DNA of 64,000 nucleotides from Candidatus Pantoea gossypiicola (GCF_008632075.1 NZ_VWVM01000010.1:1-64000), one strand, 5' to 3'. Shown: positions 8,183-18,857, counted from the stretch's first letter. A program made the numbers and translations. The notes: generated from the sequence alone by a model not told the origin.

Positions 8183-9901
8183 ATGCGTCAGCTTAACCGC
8201 CTTAATCAGTTTCAGCGCCTGTGGCAGCAGAGCCAGGGTGCCCCTCAGCAGACCTGCGTGGCAGAGATGGCGCGCCACTGCATCTGCAGCGAGCGTCATC
8301 TCCGTACGCTGCTGTCACAGTGGCAGCACGCTGGCTGGCTTAGCTGGCACGGCGAGCCGGGCCGTGGCAAACAGGGTCAGTTAGTGTTTCTGCGCACGCC
8401 TGAACAGTTACGGCAGCAGTTGTTGCAACAACAGCTTGATGCCGGAGATACGGCGGATGCCTTACAGCTGCTGGATCTGCCGCCGGAAAGGCTGATTAAT
8501 ATGCTGCGGCCGTTAATGGGTGGACAGTGGCAGAACGACACGCCGGTTCTGCGCATCCCCTACTATCGTCCGATGGAGAGCACTGAGCCGCGCCAGATTA
8601 CCGGGCGGGCTGAACAGCATCTGGTTCGGCAGATCTATTCCGGTCTGACCCGTTTTGAGCAGGATGAGCCGGTCGGCGATCTGGCGCATCACTGGCAGCA
8701 TGATGAGGCGTCCTGTAGCTGGTTATTCTGGTTACGGCCTCAGCTGATGTGGCACACCGACGAGCCGGTGCAGGCCGTGCAACTGGTGGCGCAGTTCCGC
8801 CAGCTGTTGCGGGACACACGTGTTGGTCTATTGCTTGCTGATGTGATCAGCGTGGATGCTCCCCATCCACTTGCACTACGTTTTGTATTGCGACGCTCTG
8901 ATTTCTGGCTGCCGCATCGCCTCGCACACTTATTGTGCCTGCTGTCCCACCCCGATGATCCCGCTGTCGGCAGCGGTCCGTGGAAACTTGCGCACTTCAG
9001 TGGCGAACTGGTCAGGATTGAAAGTCACGCGCGCTGGCATCTGCAGCGTCCGCTATTACAGGCGGTAGAGTACTGGATTACCCCTCAGCTGTTTGATGCC
9101 GCACTCGGCAGCAGCTGTCGCCATCCGGTGCAGATTGCCATTGGTGATGCCACTGAACTCGGGACATTGAAGCCGGTCAGCAGTAGCATCAGTCTCGGCT
9201 TCTGTTATCTGGTCTGCCGCCCGCGAGCCGGTTTTACACCCGATCAGGCGCGCACGCTGTTCCAGCTGATCCAGCAAAGCGGCATCGTCAGCCGGTTACC
9301 ACTGGATGAGGGATTAATTACCCCCAGCAAAGAGCTGTTACCCGGCTGGGAAGTACCGCTGATTGATAATGTTCCGGTCCCCTTGCCCCCCACTCTGACA
9401 CTGCATTATCAGCTGCCGGTTGAGCTGCATCAGATGTCCCAGGCACTGGTCACTCTGTTAAAACAGCAGGGCTGTACTCTGAACGTCGTTTTTCACCCGG
9501 TGAAAAGCTGGCATCACATCGACCCGCCTGATGAGGCGGATATTGTGATGGGCGATCGGCTGATTGGCGATGCGCCGGTCTTCACTCTGGCCAGCTGGTT
9601 ACAAATTGACCCGCTATGGCGTCGGCTGTGGCCTGCACCGCAGGGCGAAGAAGTCCAGGCGCAACTGCTGGATATCCAGCAGATAGCAGATAGCGGCAGT
9701 CGCACCCGTGCGCTGCAGCAGCTTTATCATCAACTGATGACGGACGGCATCCTGCTGCCCCTGTTCAATTATCGTTACCAGATTTATGCTCCCCCTGCCG
9801 TTGAAGGGATTGAGCTGAATACGCTGGGCTGGTTTGATTTCAGCCGCGCATGGATTCCGCCGCCCATTGATCCGCCTTGCAGCTGTTCAGCAGCGGACTG
9901 A
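8183..9901 (+). CDS. ybaE: SgrR-family transcriptional regulator YbaE
   Basis: This 572-residue protein has the SgrR layout: an N-terminal winged-helix DNA-binding domain (about 5-90, with [15 protein letters not shown] as recognition region) fused to a periplasmic-solute-binding-like domain (about 110-560, starting [19 protein letters not shown]). SgrR itself senses sugar-phosphate stress, but the ligand and targets of YbaE are not known. Lack of a signal peptide indicates a cytosolic regulator. It sits between cof and queC as in E. coli. The C-terminal CSCSAAD is a divergent tail. Confidence 0.88.
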   Translation: MRQLNRLNQFQRLWQQSQGAPQQTCVAEMARHCICSERHLRTLLSQWQHAGWLSWHGEPGRGKQGQLVFLRTPEQLRQQLLQQQLDAGDTADALQLLDLPPERLINMLRPLMGGQWQNDTPVLRIPYYRPMESTEPRQITGRAEQHLVRQIYSGLTRFEQDEPVGDLAHHWQHDEASCSWLFWLRPQLMWHTDEPVQAVQLVAQFRQLLRDTRVGLLLADVISVDAPHPLALRFVLRRSDFWLPHRLAHLLCLLSHPDDPAVGSGPWKLAHFSGELVRIESHARWHLQRPLLQAVEYWITPQLFDAALGSSCRHPVQIAIGDATELGTLKPVSSSISLGFCYLVCRPRAGFTPDQARTLFQLIQQSGIVSRLPLDEGLITPSKELLPGWEVPLIDNVPVPLPPTLTLHYQLPVELHQMSQALVTLLKQQGCTLNVVFHPVKSWHHIDPPDEADIVMGDRLIGDAPVFTLASWLQIDPLWRRLWPAPQGEEVQAQLLDIQQIADSGSRTRALQQLYHQLMTDGILLPLFNYRYQIYAPPAVEGIELNTLGWFDFSRAWIPPPIDPPCSCSAAD

Positions 9902-9942
9902 GGCATTACCATAAGCGCAAAATTAATTATCAGGGAAACACC

Positions 9943-10638
9943 ATGAAACGCGCGGTTGTAGTTTTCAGCGGTGGACAAGACTCCACTACCTGCCTGATTC
10001 AGGCTATACAGCTTTATGATGAAGTTCACTGTGTCACTTTCGACTATGGACAACGCCACCGGGAAGAGATTGATGTCGCCCGCGATCTGGCGATGACACT
10101 GGGTGCGCGCGCGCATAAAGTGCTGGACGTGACCATGCTGAACGAACTCGCCGTCAGCAGCCTGACGCGAGATAACATTCCGGTGCCTGCTTATAATCCT
10201 GAAGCCAGTGGATTACCCAGTACGTTTGTACCAGGACGCAATATTCTCTTTCTGACGCTGGCCTCAGTTTACGCATATCAGGTCGAAGCGGAAGCGGTCA
10301 TCACCGGCGTCTGCGAAACCGATTTTTCCGGCTATCCCGACTGCCGCGATGAGTTTGTCAAAGCGCTGAACCATGCGGTGTCACTTGGCATGGCGCGCGA
10401 GGTGCGTTTTGAGACGCCGCTGATGTGGCTCAATAAAGCGGAAACCTGGGCGCTGGCAGATTACTGGCAGCAACTCTCGCTGGTACGCGAGCAGACGCTG
10501 ACCTGCTATAACGGCGTAAAAGGCGACGGATGTGGTGAGTGTGCTGCCTGTCATTTACGGGCTAATGGCCTGCAGGGTTATCTCAGCGATCGGGCGGGCG
10601 TAATGTCTGCCATGAAAGCTAAAAGCGGTCTTAGCTAA
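9943..10638 (+). CDS. queC: 7-cyano-7-deazaguanine synthase QueC
   Basis: QueC converts carboxydeazaguanine to preQ0 with ATP and ammonia, an early step of queuosine synthesis. The 231 residues carry the PP-loop SGGQDSTT (9-16) and a zinc site in [17 protein letters not shown] near the C-terminus. The start at 9943 (MKRAVVVF) follows a CAGGGAAA ribosome-binding site and gives the E. coli length, although the frame is open 22 codons upstream. Later steps of the same pathway, queA and tgt, are at 47-49 kb. Confidence 0.96.
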   Translation: MKRAVVVFSGGQDSTTCLIQAIQLYDEVHCVTFDYGQRHREEIDVARDLAMTLGARAHKVLDVTMLNELAVSSLTRDNIPVPAYNPEASGLPSTFVPGRNILFLTLASVYAYQVEAEAVITGVCETDFSGYPDCRDEFVKALNHAVSLGMAREVRFETPLMWLNKAETWALADYWQQLSLVREQTLTCYNGVKGDGCGECAACHLRANGLQGYLSDRAGVMSAMKAKSGLS

Positions 10639-10689
10639 GGCTGTCTGGCATGGCGGCAGAGAACCTTGATTTGCCGCCTCGTTATCGGC

Positions 10690-11088
10690 TCATGCCATCA
10701 GACGCATCAGCCGCTCACGTAACTCCCCTTCCAGCGCAACCGCCTTCTGGGTCCGCAAATCAATACAGACAAAAGTAAGTGCAGCATCCGCCACCACGGT
10801 CTCCTGACCTGCCAGCAGCACCCGCTGGGCAATAATGCCGCTTTTGCCATTTAATTGCGTAATCTCACTGTCGATAGCCAGTACGTCGCCCAGCACGGCC
10901 GGGCGACGGTAGTTGATGTTGATATTGACCACCACAAAAGCCAGTTTCTGTTCCAGCAACCAGTGGAACGCTTCAACCTCTTCCAGCCATTGCCAGCGCG
11001 CCTCTTCAAGAAACTCAAGATAGCGCGCATTGTTGACGTGCTGATAGACATCCAGATGATAGCCACGCACTTTTATGGTGGTCTGCAT
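10690..11088 (-). CDS. fadM: Long-chain acyl-CoA thioesterase FadM
   Basis: FadM is a cytosolic hot-dog-fold thioesterase that hydrolyses acyl-CoA intermediates, including those stalled in beta-oxidation. The 132-residue protein has the 4HBT signature YHLDVYQHVNNARYLEFLEEA with the catalytic Asp. Two ATGs are 6 bp apart. The downstream one (11088) is chosen because AGGAG sits 9 nt before it but only 3 nt before the other, and because MQTTIKVRGYHLD matches the family. A FadR-type operator lies 28 bp upstream. Confidence 0.94.
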   Translation of the reverse strand: MQTTIKVRGYHLDVYQHVNNARYLEFLEEARWQWLEEVEAFHWLLEQKLAFVVVNININYRRPAVLGDVLAIDSEITQLNGKSGIIAQRVLLAGQETVVADAALTFVCIDLRTQKAVALEGELRERLMRLMA

Positions 11089-11115
11089 GATCATGCTCTC
11101 CTGCTACTGTGAGTT

Positions 11116-11132
11116 AACTGGTTGGACCTGTT
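11116..11132. promoter_or_regulatory. Candidate FadR operator of fadM
   Basis: AACTGGTTGGACCTGTT closely matches the FadR dyad, in which TGGT and ACC are separated by three bases. It lies just upstream of fadM, a known FadR-repressed gene in E. coli. Confidence 0.65.
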
Positions 11133-11188
11133 CACTTTAGCAGAGTCGTCTGGTTAGCGTGGGTTAAGCATCACAGATGTGTACTGCC

Positions 11189-11542
11189 TCACAATTTCAG
11201 CCGGGACGCATTTCGCTCTATCAGCGCGTTACCGATACCCGGTACTTCATTGAGTTGCTGAATCGCGCTAAAGGGTCCGTACTGTTCGCGATAGTTCACA
11301 ATCGCCTGCGCCTTCTTCAGCCCCACACCATTCATAGCGGCAGAGAGCTGTTCCGCTGTCGCTTCATTGATGCTGACCTGCTCCTGCAGTGACGGCGCGG
11401 CGGCCTCCGGCTTCGGTGCAGGATGTACGTTCTGCGACACTGCTGGACTGGCAGGTTCAGGTGCCGCAGAGACGCTGCCGTGACAGAGTGCGCCACCCAG
11501 TGCGAGTGAGAGATAAAAGGCAACGAGTTTAGGTTTAGCCAT
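11189..11542 (-). CDS. ybaV: ComEA-like helix-hairpin-helix protein YbaV
   Basis: This small exported protein of unknown role has 117 residues from the start MAKPKLVAF. A signal peptide (1-27, ending VSA) precedes a Pro/Ala-rich linker and a C-terminal ComEA-type (HhH)2 domain (about 55-117) with SINEATAEQLSAAMNGVGLKKA and NEVPGIGNALI. ComEA relatives bind DNA during uptake; that this one does so is inference. The start at 11542 is preceded by AAGGAG at 9 nt, so the 21 extra upstream codons are rejected. The E. coli neighbours ppiD and fadM are conserved. Confidence 0.88.
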   Translation of the reverse strand: MAKPKLVAFYLSLALGGALCHGSVSAAPEPASPAVSQNVHPAPKPEAAAPSLQEQVSINEATAEQLSAAMNGVGLKKAQAIVNYREQYGPFSAIQQLNEVPGIGNALIERNASRLKL

Positions 11543-11625
11543 GCTGTGTTTCTCCTTGTGTGTAAACAGCAGCGACAGAGTGGCACTACGCCGCACAAGG
11601 CTCAAAAGCGGGATTTCAGAAATGG

Positions 11626-11648
11626 AAAAGGCCGCGAATGCGGCCTTT
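11626..11648 (-). terminator. Rho-independent terminator after ppiD
   Basis: On the minus strand AAAGGCCGC-attc-GCGGCCTTTT forms a 9-bp stem followed by Ts, 35 bp past the ppiD stop. Confidence 0.8.
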
Positions 11649-11682
11649 GATTATTACAGTCGTTGCGCAGTTTCTGCGAGGC

Positions 11683-13551
11683 TTACTGCATTTGTGCCGC
11701 AGCGCCGTACTTAATTTTGGCCTCTTTACGAAGGTTTTGCAGTAAGGCTTCAAACGTCAGCTGCGCATTATTCTGCGTAACGCCTTTGACCATTTCGTCA
11801 ATCTGCGCCTGTGGCATGCTGCCCGTTTTAACTTTATCTACCGCCACCAGCACCACATTGCCCTGCATATCTTCGCTGACACCCCATGAAGGCTTATTAT
11901 CAGCAGGCTGAGGCAGATTAAAGGCCGCCTGTGCCACCGGATCCTGCGCATTGCGATCAACGGTTTTGCTGGCGCTCAGTGTCAGGCCTGCTGCAGTCAG
12001 GGCTTCCAGCTTGCCCGCTTTGAGGTCGGCCAGCAGTTTATCGGCCTGTGCTTTAGCCTGCTGTGTCGCTTTATCATGCTTAAGCGTATCCGTAATCTGC
12101 GCCTTCACCTGCTCCAGCGGTTTTACCGCTTCCGGTTTGTGCTCGCTGATACGCAGTACAAAGGCACGGTCGCCATCGACGGTGATAATGTCGGAGTTGT
12201 TACCCGGTGCACCGTTTTGACCGACCAGACCACCGTTAAAGATTGCCTGCTTCACAGCATCGAAGTTAAGCGCGTCTGGCAGCGTGTCCTGACTGAACCA
12301 GCCGGTCTCTTTCGCTTTCAGACCCGAAGCCTGCTCGGCACCCGCCAGTGACTCATTGTCATTACTGGCCGCTTCACTGACTTTCTGCTGCAGTTTGTAG
12401 AAGGCATCAACGCCCTTCTCCTGCTTCACTTTCGCTGCAACGGCACTGCGAACGTCAGCCAGCGGCTTAACCTGTTCCGGCTGAATGTCGTCGAGACGAA
12501 CCACCAGGAAGCCCACTGACGATTTGATCACGCCTGACATCTGGCCTTTCTCAGTCAGACCCGCATTTTTCAGCTCATCCGGGGTGGTTGAAGGTTCGAG
12601 CCAGCCCATATCACCGCCCTTACGCGCAGAGATTGGGTCAATTGATTTGGCTTTCGCCACATCCGCGAAGCTGGCACCACTCTTCAGCTGAGCCAGTACC
12701 GCATTAGCATCAGCCTCAGTTTTAGTCTGAATGACGCTGTAGCGACTACGCTGTGGTTGCGAATAGTCTGCTTTATGCTGGTCGTACCAGGCCTGAATAT
12801 CTGCGTCGCTGGCATCCTGCTGCATGCTGGCGGCATCCATCAGGATGTAGCTGACGCGGAACTGTTCAGGTGACATAAAGCTGGTTTTATGCTGCTGATA
12901 ATACTGACTGACTTCGTCGTCAGTGACAGTTTGTTTCGCCATCAGGGCATTGACGTCCAGCGTCGCCTGACGAATATCACGTTGCTGTGAAACCAGGTCA
13001 ACCAGTTTGCTGGCTTCGCCTTTCAGCGTGAAGTCTGTGTTGGCCACAGCATTGATCAGCTGCTGATTAGAGAGTTGCTTACGCAGCGCTTCAGCATACC
13101 GGTCGGCGCTGAAACCCATGTTGCCGATTAGCGCCAGATATTTAGCATTGTCGAATTTGCCGTTGGTCTGGAAAGCCTGCTGATTGAAGATGGCCTGCTT
13201 GACCTGATCGTCACTGATGCTGAGGTGGAGATCTTTGATGTAGCTGTCGAGCAGGGCCTGGTCGATTAACTGAGACAGCGCCTGCTGACGCATCTGCTGC
13301 ATGAAGCCATCGTTGCTGGCCAGCTGCGAGAACTGGTCACCCAGCATCTGCTGCTGACGACTGCGTTCACTATTGAACGCCTGCTCCAGCTGTCCCCGGC
13401 TAATCTCCTGACCGTTAACTTTGGCCGCATAGTCGTTATTGCCGCCAATCAGATAGTTGCCAACGCCTGTCAGCACAAAAGAGACGATAATCAGTCCCAG
13501 AATAATCTTGAGCACGACATGGTTCGACGCCGCGCGTAAATTGTCCATCAT
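11683..13551 (-). CDS. ppiD: Periplasmic folding chaperone PpiD (SurA/parvulin-type, membrane-anchored)
   Basis: PpiD is anchored in the inner membrane and assists newly exported proteins near the SecYEG translocon. The 622 residues include a cytosolic stub, one N-terminal membrane helix (about 15-35, VVLKIILGLIIVSFVLTGV), a SurA-like N-domain, a parvulin domain (about 265-360, with YSVIQTKTEADANAVLAQL) and a chaperone-like C-domain. Translation from MMDNLRAAS at 13551 matches the family; the frame is open 54 codons further upstream without homology. It lies downstream of hupB but behind a strong terminator, so it has its own promoter. Confidence 0.95.
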   Translation of the reverse strand: MMDNLRAASNHVVLKIILGLIIVSFVLTGVGNYLIGGNNDYAAKVNGQEISRGQLEQAFNSERSRQQQMLGDQFSQLASNDGFMQQMRQQALSQLIDQALLDSYIKDLHLSISDDQVKQAIFNQQAFQTNGKFDNAKYLALIGNMGFSADRYAEALRKQLSNQQLINAVANTDFTLKGEASKLVDLVSQQRDIRQATLDVNALMAKQTVTDDEVSQYYQQHKTSFMSPEQFRVSYILMDAASMQQDASDADIQAWYDQHKADYSQPQRSRYSVIQTKTEADANAVLAQLKSGASFADVAKAKSIDPISARKGGDMGWLEPSTTPDELKNAGLTEKGQMSGVIKSSVGFLVVRLDDIQPEQVKPLADVRSAVAAKVKQEKGVDAFYKLQQKVSEAASNDNESLAGAEQASGLKAKETGWFSQDTLPDALNFDAVKQAIFNGGLVGQNGAPGNNSDIITVDGDRAFVLRISEHKPEAVKPLEQVKAQITDTLKHDKATQQAKAQADKLLADLKAGKLEALTAAGLTLSASKTVDRNAQDPVAQAAFNLPQPADNKPSWGVSEDMQGNVVLVAVDKVKTGSMPQAQIDEMVKGVTQNNAQLTFEALLQNLRKEAKIKYGAAAQMQ

Positions 13552-13693
13552 GGTAAGGCAACGCTCCGCTGTAGTGTGTATGTAAAGCTCGGTCGCAATT
13601 CGCCACTGGCTGGCGATTCGCGTAACTGCTGGCTTCGCTGGCAGTCTCAATCCGGTCCAGGTCCATCTTACGACCCGATTCTCACCGGTTAAA

Positions 13694-13723
13694 ACAAAAA
13701 AGGCACATCTCATTGATGTGCCT
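13694..13723 (-). terminator. Rho-independent terminator after hupB
   Basis: The minus strand forms AGGCACATC-aatga-GATGTGCCT, a 9-bp perfect stem followed by TTTTTGTTTT. It lies about 75 bp past the hupB stop, separating hupB from ppiD. Confidence 0.88.
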
Positions 13724-13798
13724 GTATGTTACATGAGAACGGGTTAATCGTCCTCTAATCCACTGAAGAAAATGCGTCAATGAATCTATTCGTTGTTA

Positions 13799-14071
13799 TT
13801 AATTGACAGCGTCTTTCAATGCTTTACCTGCACGGAAACCCGGTACTTTACCAGCCGGGATGGTGATCTCTTTACCGGTTTGCGGATTGCGGCCGGTACG
13901 TGCAGCGCGGTCACGCACAGAGAATGTGCCGAAACCCACCAGAGCCACTTCATCACCCTCTTTCAGCGCATCTGAAACTGAGCCCATAAATGCATCTAAA
14001 ACACGTCCTGCTGCAGCTTTAGAAATATCAGCATCGGCAGCAATTTTGTCGATCAATTGTGACTTATTCAC
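13799..14071 (-). CDS. hupB: DNA-binding protein HU-beta
   Basis: HU-beta is a nucleoid protein that bends DNA nonspecifically as a homodimer or with HU-alpha. The 90-residue product carries the family signature [21 protein letters not shown], which includes the DNA-grasping arm. The start is GTG at 14071 ([10 protein letters not shown]), not the ATG three codons upstream. The Shine-Dalgarno GAGGGG abuts that ATG with no spacer but stands 9 nt from the GTG, and the E. coli gene also starts with GTG. Confidence 0.95.
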   Translation of the reverse strand: MNKSQLIDKIAADADISKAAAGRVLDAFMGSVSDALKEGDEVALVGFGTFSVRDRAARTGRNPQTGKEITIPAGKVPGFRAGKALKDAVN

Positions 14072-14218
14072 TCTCTTCATCCCCTCTTTTATTATTTCAC
14101 CTCGTACCGGGCTTCCGGCCGGGTACGAACGCGCAGCAAGTTATATCAAGCCTGTGGAGCCGAAACAACGGAATTTCTCTGAGAACGTCGCCCCGACAGC
14201 CACCTAAATTAGCGGCAC

Positions 14219-14255
14219 AAAAAAAAGCTGGCAAGCGCCAATTGCCTTGCCAGCT
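14219..14255 (-). terminator. Rho-independent terminator after lon
   Basis: The minus strand forms AGCTGGCAAG...CTTGCCAGCT, a 10-bp stem followed by eight Ts, about 30 bp past the lon stop. Confidence 0.9.
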
Positions 14256-14285
14256 CCGCTTTTTAACGGTTTATGCCGTTAATCA

Positions 14286-16640
14286 CTATTTTGCTGTTGC
14301 GACCTGCATGCCGTAAGGCGCATTTTCCAGTGCCAGATTCAGCACCTCTTCAATACGCTTCACCGGATGAATCTCCAGATCGGCAATCACGTTCTGTGGA
14401 ATCTCTTCCAGATCACGCTTGTTGTCGTCCGGGATCAGCACGGTTTTAATGCCACCACGGTGCGCTGCCAGCAGTTTCTCTTTCAGCCCGCCAATCGGCA
14501 GCACCTGACCACGCAGGGTGATCTCACCAGTCATAGCGACATCCGCACGCACCGGGTTACCGGTCAGACAGGAGACCAGCGCAGTACACATTGCGATACC
14601 GGCACTCGGACCATCTTTCGGCGTAGCGCCTTCTGGCACGTGAACGTGAATATCACGTTTTTCGTAGAAGTCCCCATTAATGCCCAGCTTCTCGGCACGG
14701 GCCCGCACCACGGTCAGCGCAGCCTGAATCGACTCCTGCATCACTTCACCCAGAGAACCGGTGTAAGTGAGCTTGCCTTTACCCGGTACGCAGGCGGTTT
14801 CGATGGTCAGCAGATCGCCGCCCACTTCCGTCCACGCCAGGCCAGTAACCTGACCGACACGGTTTTCACTGTCAGCACGGCCGTAATCAAAGCGCTGTAC
14901 GCCCAGGAAGTCTTTGAGGTTTTCACCATTGATGGTGATGTGCTTTTTCGTCTTGTCCATCAGCAGTGATTTCACCGCTTTACGGCACAATTTCGACAGC
15001 TCACGCTCAAGGCTACGCACGCCGGCTTCACGGGTGTAGTAACGGATAATGCCAATAATCGCGCTATCTTCAACCGTAATTTCACTGGCTTTCAGGGCGT
15101 TTCGCTCAATCTGCTTGGTCAGCAGATGCTGTTTAGCGATGTTCAGTTTCTCATCTTCGGTGTAACCCGACAGACGAATCACTTCCATACGATCCAGCAA
15201 CGGTGCCGGAATGTTCATTGAGTTCGAGGTTGCCACGAACATCACATCAGAGAGATCGTAGTCGACTTCCAGATAGTGGTCGTTGAACGCAATGTTCTGC
15301 TCAGGATCAAGCACTTCCAGCAGTGCTGAAGCAGGGTCGCCGCGCATGTCCGAAGACATTTTGTCGATCTCATCCAGCAGGAACAGTGGGTTTTTAACCC
15401 CGACTTTCGCCATTTTCTGAATGAGTTTACCCGGCATGGAGCCGATGTAGGTACGACGGTGACCACGGATTTCCGCTTCATCACGCACGCCGCCCAGCGC
15501 CATGCGGACATATTTACGGCCGGTCGCCTTGGCGATCGACTGACCGAGGGACGTTTTACCTACCCCTGGCGGTCCGACCAGGCACAGAATCGGCCCTTTA
15601 ATTTTGCTGACGCGACTCTGAACGGCAAGATACTCAAGAATACGATCCTTCACGCGCTCCAGGCCGTAATGGTCAGTATCCAGCGTCTCCTGCGCTTTAC
15701 GCAGATCTTTCTTCACTTTGCTGCGCGCGTTCCACGGAACCTGCACCATCCAGTCGATGTAGCCGCGAACCACAGTCGCTTCAGCGGACATCGGGGACAT
15801 CATTTTCAGTTTCTGCAGCTCAGCTTCTGCTTTTTCACGCGCTTCTTCCGGCATTTTTGCCGCGTCGATTTTACGTTTTAACGCTTCGTACTCGTCAGGC
15901 GCATCATCCATCTCGCCCAGCTCTTTCTGAATCGCCTTCATCTGCTCATTCAGATAGTACTCGCGCTGGCTCTTCTCCATCTGCTTCTTAACGCGGTTGC
16001 GAATGCGCTTCTCAACCTGCAGCAGATCGATTTCAGATTCCATCATCGCCATCAGATATTCCAGACGCTCATTGACGTCGGACATCTCCAGCACAGACTG
16101 TTTGTCTGCCAGTTTCAGTGGCATATGTGCTGCAACGGTATCGGCAAGGCGGGCCGCATCGTCAATGTTATTCAGTGAGGTTAAAACCTCGGGTGGGATC
16201 TTTTTGTTGAGTTTGATATAGCCTTCAAACTGATTGATCGCCGTACGCACCAGCACTTCCTGCTCGCGCTCTTCAATCTCTGGCGAAACCAGATATTCAG
16301 CTTGTGCCACAAAATGGTCACCGTTGTCGGCCAGCGTCGTAATATGGGCGCGCTGTAAACCTTCCACAAGAACTTTGACAGTGCCATCCGGCAGTTTCAG
16401 CATTTGCAATACTGATGCAACGGTCCCTACTGAAAAGAGATCGTTAATGCCAGGTTCATCCGTTGAAGCCTCTTTCTGTGCGACCAGCATGATTTTTTTA
16501 TCATGATCCATTGCGGCTTCAAGGCACCGAATTGATTTTTCCCGGCCAACAAACAACGGAATTACCATGTGCGGATAAACCACCACGTCGCGCAGCGGCA
16601 ACACGGGGATTTCAATGCGTTCAGAACGCTCAGGATTCAT
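14286..16640 (-). CDS. lon: ATP-dependent protease Lon
   Basis: Lon is a hexameric cytosolic AAA+ serine protease that removes misfolded and short-lived regulatory proteins. The 784 residues equal the E. coli length: N-terminal substrate domain (1-310), AAA+ module with Walker [10 protein letters not shown] (about 356) and Walker [10 protein letters not shown], and a C-terminal protease domain with the Ser-Lys dyad in [11 protein letters not shown] (Ser about 679) and [10 protein letters not shown] (Lys about 722). The gene is followed by a strong terminator and preceded by a sigma-32 promoter, so it is an independent heat-shock unit in the clpP-clpX-lon-hupB order. Confidence 0.98.
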   Translation of the reverse strand: MNPERSERIEIPVLPLRDVVVYPHMVIPLFVGREKSIRCLEAAMDHDKKIMLVAQKEASTDEPGINDLFSVGTVASVLQMLKLPDGTVKVLVEGLQRAHITTLADNGDHFVAQAEYLVSPEIEEREQEVLVRTAINQFEGYIKLNKKIPPEVLTSLNNIDDAARLADTVAAHMPLKLADKQSVLEMSDVNERLEYLMAMMESEIDLLQVEKRIRNRVKKQMEKSQREYYLNEQMKAIQKELGEMDDAPDEYEALKRKIDAAKMPEEAREKAEAELQKLKMMSPMSAEATVVRGYIDWMVQVPWNARSKVKKDLRKAQETLDTDHYGLERVKDRILEYLAVQSRVSKIKGPILCLVGPPGVGKTSLGQSIAKATGRKYVRMALGGVRDEAEIRGHRRTYIGSMPGKLIQKMAKVGVKNPLFLLDEIDKMSSDMRGDPASALLEVLDPEQNIAFNDHYLEVDYDLSDVMFVATSNSMNIPAPLLDRMEVIRLSGYTEDEKLNIAKQHLLTKQIERNALKASEITVEDSAIIGIIRYYTREAGVRSLERELSKLCRKAVKSLLMDKTKKHITINGENLKDFLGVQRFDYGRADSENRVGQVTGLAWTEVGGDLLTIETACVPGKGKLTYTGSLGEVMQESIQAALTVVRARAEKLGINGDFYEKRDIHVHVPEGATPKDGPSAGIAMCTALVSCLTGNPVRADVAMTGEITLRGQVLPIGGLKEKLLAAHRGGIKTVLIPDDNKRDLEEIPQNVIADLEIHPVKRIEEVLNLALENAPYGMQVATAK

Positions 16641-16721
16641 AGAGCTCTCTCTTTGTTTAATGTCCGCCAGGTGATGGGAACCGCATCAGGCAGGTATGCA
16701 GTTAAACCCACAGGTATCTGA

Positions 16722-16752
16722 GTATATGGGGATGATTGTCCGACATTCAACG
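16722..16752 (-). promoter_or_regulatory. Sigma-32 heat-shock promoter of lon
   Basis: The minus strand reads GTTGAAT, then 13 nt, then CCCCATAT. This matches the RpoH consensus CTTGAAA-N11-16-CCCATNT and closely resembles the E. coli lon promoter. It lies about 80-110 bp upstream of the lon start. Confidence 0.85.
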
Positions 16753-16771
16753 TCACAGAGGCGAGAAAAGC

Positions 16772-16798
16772 AAAAGGGGAAACATTTTCCCCTTTTTT
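16772..16798 (-). terminator. Terminator between clpX and lon
   Basis: AAAAGGGGAAA-cat-TTTCCCCTTTT is an 11-bp perfect palindrome flanked by A and T runs, 28 bp past the clpX stop. It could work both ways, but gene orientation makes clpX the source. Confidence 0.85.
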
Positions 16799-16826
16799 AA
16801 TAGAACAACATGGACGATCTGTTTAA

Positions 16827-18098
16827 TTATTCGCCAGATGCCTGCGCTTCATGCTTGCCGTAAATCAGCATGGGCTCAGACTGACCTTCAATAACTGATT
16901 CATCAATCACTACTTTTTCCACGTCATCCATGGAAGGCAGGTCATACATGGTTTCCAGCAGCGCGCCTTCAACAATGGAACGCAGCCCACGAGCACCGGT
17001 TTTACGTGACATCGCTTTCTTCGCAATAGCGGTTAACGCCTCGTCACGGAACTCCAGCTCAACGCCTTCCAGGTTAAACAGCGCCTGGTACTGTTTGGTC
17101 AGGGCGTTCTTCGGCTCACGCAGAATCTGAATCAGGGCTTCTTCACTCAACTCGCTCAGCGTCGCCACAACAGGCAGACGGCCGATGAACTCAGGGATCA
17201 GACCAAATTTGATTAAATCTTCAGGTTCACACTGTGAAAGCAGTTCGCCTTCGCTGGCTTTCTGCGATTTCCCTTTCACGGTTGCGCCGAAGCCGATACC
17301 GGATCCGGTTTCCACACGCTGGGAGATCACTTTGTCCAGGCCGGCGAATGCGCCGCCGCAGATAAACAGAATTTTCGAGGTATCAACCTGCAAAAATTCC
17401 TGCTGCGGATGCTTACGTCCACCCTGCGGCGGAACAGCAGCCACAGTACCTTCAATCAGTTTAAGCAGAGCCTGCTGTACGCCTTCGCCTGATACGTCAC
17501 GGGTAATCGACGGGTTATCTGACTTGCGTGAGATTTTGTCGATTTCATCAATATAAACGATGCCGCGCTGTGCTTTCTGTACGTCGTAGTCACATTTCTG
17601 CAGCAGTTTCTGGATGATGTTTTCAACGTCTTCACCCACGTAACCGGCTTCAGTCAGCGTGGTGGCGTCAGCCATAGTGAATGGCACATCCAGCAGGCGC
17701 GCCAGCGTTTCCGCCAGCAGCGTTTTACCACTACCGGTCGGGCCAATCAGCAGAATATTACTTTTGCCCAGTTCGATGCCATTACTGGTATCGCCGTTAC
17801 GCAAACGCTTGTAGTGGTTGTAAACCGCAACCGCCAGCACTTTCTTCGCTCTTTCCTGACCGATAACATAATCATCGAGGTGATGGCGAATTTCATGTGG
17901 GGTTGGCAACGCACTGCGTTCACGATGCGGGGCAACTTCTTTAATCTCTTCGCGAATGATGTCGTTGCACAGGTCAACACACTCATCGCAGATATACACT
18001 GACGGCCCGGCAATCAGCTTACGCACTTCATGCTGGCTTTTGCCGCAAAAAGAGCAGTACAGCAACTTCCCTGAACCGTCTTTGCGCTTATCTGTCAT
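16827..18098 (-). CDS. clpX: ClpXP protease ATPase subunit ClpX
   Basis: ClpX is a hexameric AAA+ unfoldase that feeds substrates to ClpP. The 423 residues include an N-terminal zinc-binding domain with Cys15, Cys18, Cys37 and Cys40 (CSFC...CDEC), Walker A GPTGSGKT, Walker [10 protein letters not shown], and the IGFG loop (SGIGFGATV) that contacts ClpP. It lies 135 bp downstream of clpP on the same strand, as in E. coli, and is followed by a terminator. That gap is long enough for a separate clpX promoter, though I do not see a clear one. Confidence 0.98.
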   Translation of the reverse strand: MTDKRKDGSGKLLYCSFCGKSQHEVRKLIAGPSVYICDECVDLCNDIIREEIKEVAPHRERSALPTPHEIRHHLDDYVIGQERAKKVLAVAVYNHYKRLRNGDTSNGIELGKSNILLIGPTGSGKTLLAETLARLLDVPFTMADATTLTEAGYVGEDVENIIQKLLQKCDYDVQKAQRGIVYIDEIDKISRKSDNPSITRDVSGEGVQQALLKLIEGTVAAVPPQGGRKHPQQEFLQVDTSKILFICGGAFAGLDKVISQRVETGSGIGFGATVKGKSQKASEGELLSQCEPEDLIKFGLIPEFIGRLPVVATLSELSEEALIQILREPKNALTKQYQALFNLEGVELEFRDEALTAIAKKAMSRKTGARGLRSIVEGALLETMYDLPSMDDVEKVVIDESVIEGQSEPMLIYGKHEAQASGE

Positions 18099-18233
18099 CA
18101 GTTAACCTCTTCTTGTTCTCAGGCCATACCCGCTTACGGCTCAGGCCGTACAGGGACGGCCGAAATTCATTCAACCCATAATAGTACCGTTATCCTGTTA
18201 ACTATAGACCAGGGACAACGGTAAGTCGGGGTC

Positions 18234-18857
18234 TTATTGGCGATGCGTCAGAATTGAATCGACTAATCCATACTCTACCGCTTCATTTGCAGAGAGGAAA
18301 CGGTCACGCTCGGTATCACGCTCAATTTCTTCCAGCGTTTTACCGGTGTGCTCAGCCATCAGCTCATTCATACGCTGTTTAACTTTGAGGATTTCACGCG
18401 CATGGATTTCAATGTCTGACGCCTGGCCCTGATAGCCGCCCAGAGGCTGGTGGATCATCACGCGCGAGTTTGGCAGACAGAAACGCTTGCCTTTAGTGCC
18501 CGCTGTCAGCAGAAACGCACCCATTGAACAGGCCTGTCCCATACAGATAGTGCTGACATCCGGTTTGATAAATTTCATGGTGTCGTAAATCGACATACCG
18601 GCCGTGATCACACCGCCTGGCGAGTTGATGTAGAGATAGATATCTTTTTCCGGGTTCTCAGCTTCCAGAAACAGCATCTGGGCCACAATCAGATTCGCCA
18701 TGTGGTCTTCAACCTGGCCGGTCAGAAAAATGACGCGCTCTTTCAGCAGACGGGAGTAGATGTCGTAAGAACGCTCACCACGCGAAGTTTGTTCAACCAC
18801 CATTGGCACCAGCGCATTGTGCGGTGCAGTATATTCACGATCGCCACTGTATGACAT
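18234..18857 (-). CDS. clpP: ClpXP/ClpAP proteolytic subunit ClpP
   Basis: ClpP forms the tetradecameric serine-protease barrel used by ClpX and ClpA. The 207-residue product starts at MSYSGDREY (18857), with AGGAG six nt upstream; ATGs 8 and 11 codons earlier lack family support. The catalytic triad is visible: Ser111 in GQACSMGAF, His136 in SRVMIHQP, and the Asp in the RDTERDRF region (about 171-185). The residue before Ser111 is Cys instead of the Ala of E. coli. A sigma-32 promoter lies about 145-170 bp upstream. Confidence 0.97.
   Translation of the reverse strand: MSYSGDREYTAPHNALVPMVVEQTSRGERSYDIYSRLLKERVIFLTGQVEDHMANLIVAQMLFLEAENPEKDIYLYINSPGGVITAGMSIYDTMKFIKPDVSTICMGQACSMGAFLLTAGTKGKRFCLPNSRVMIHQPLGGYQGQASDIEIHAREILKVKQRMNELMAEHTGKTLEEIERDTERDRFLSANEAVEYGLVDSILTHRQ

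Noticed and set aside
10652..10678. GGCGGCA...TGCCGCC hairpin as the queC/fadM terminator
   Set aside because: 13-nt loop, 7-bp stem and no T runs; too weak to annotate as an intrinsic terminator.
14069..14080. ATG at 14080 as hupB start
   Set aside because: Its Shine-Dalgarno would touch the start codon; the GTG at 14071 has correct spacing and gives the standard 90-residue HU.
18234..18857. Cys110 next to the ClpP active serine as an unusual active site
   Set aside because: It is outside the triad, and as far as I recall Ala/Cys alternate here in enterobacterial ClpP; probably ordinary variation.
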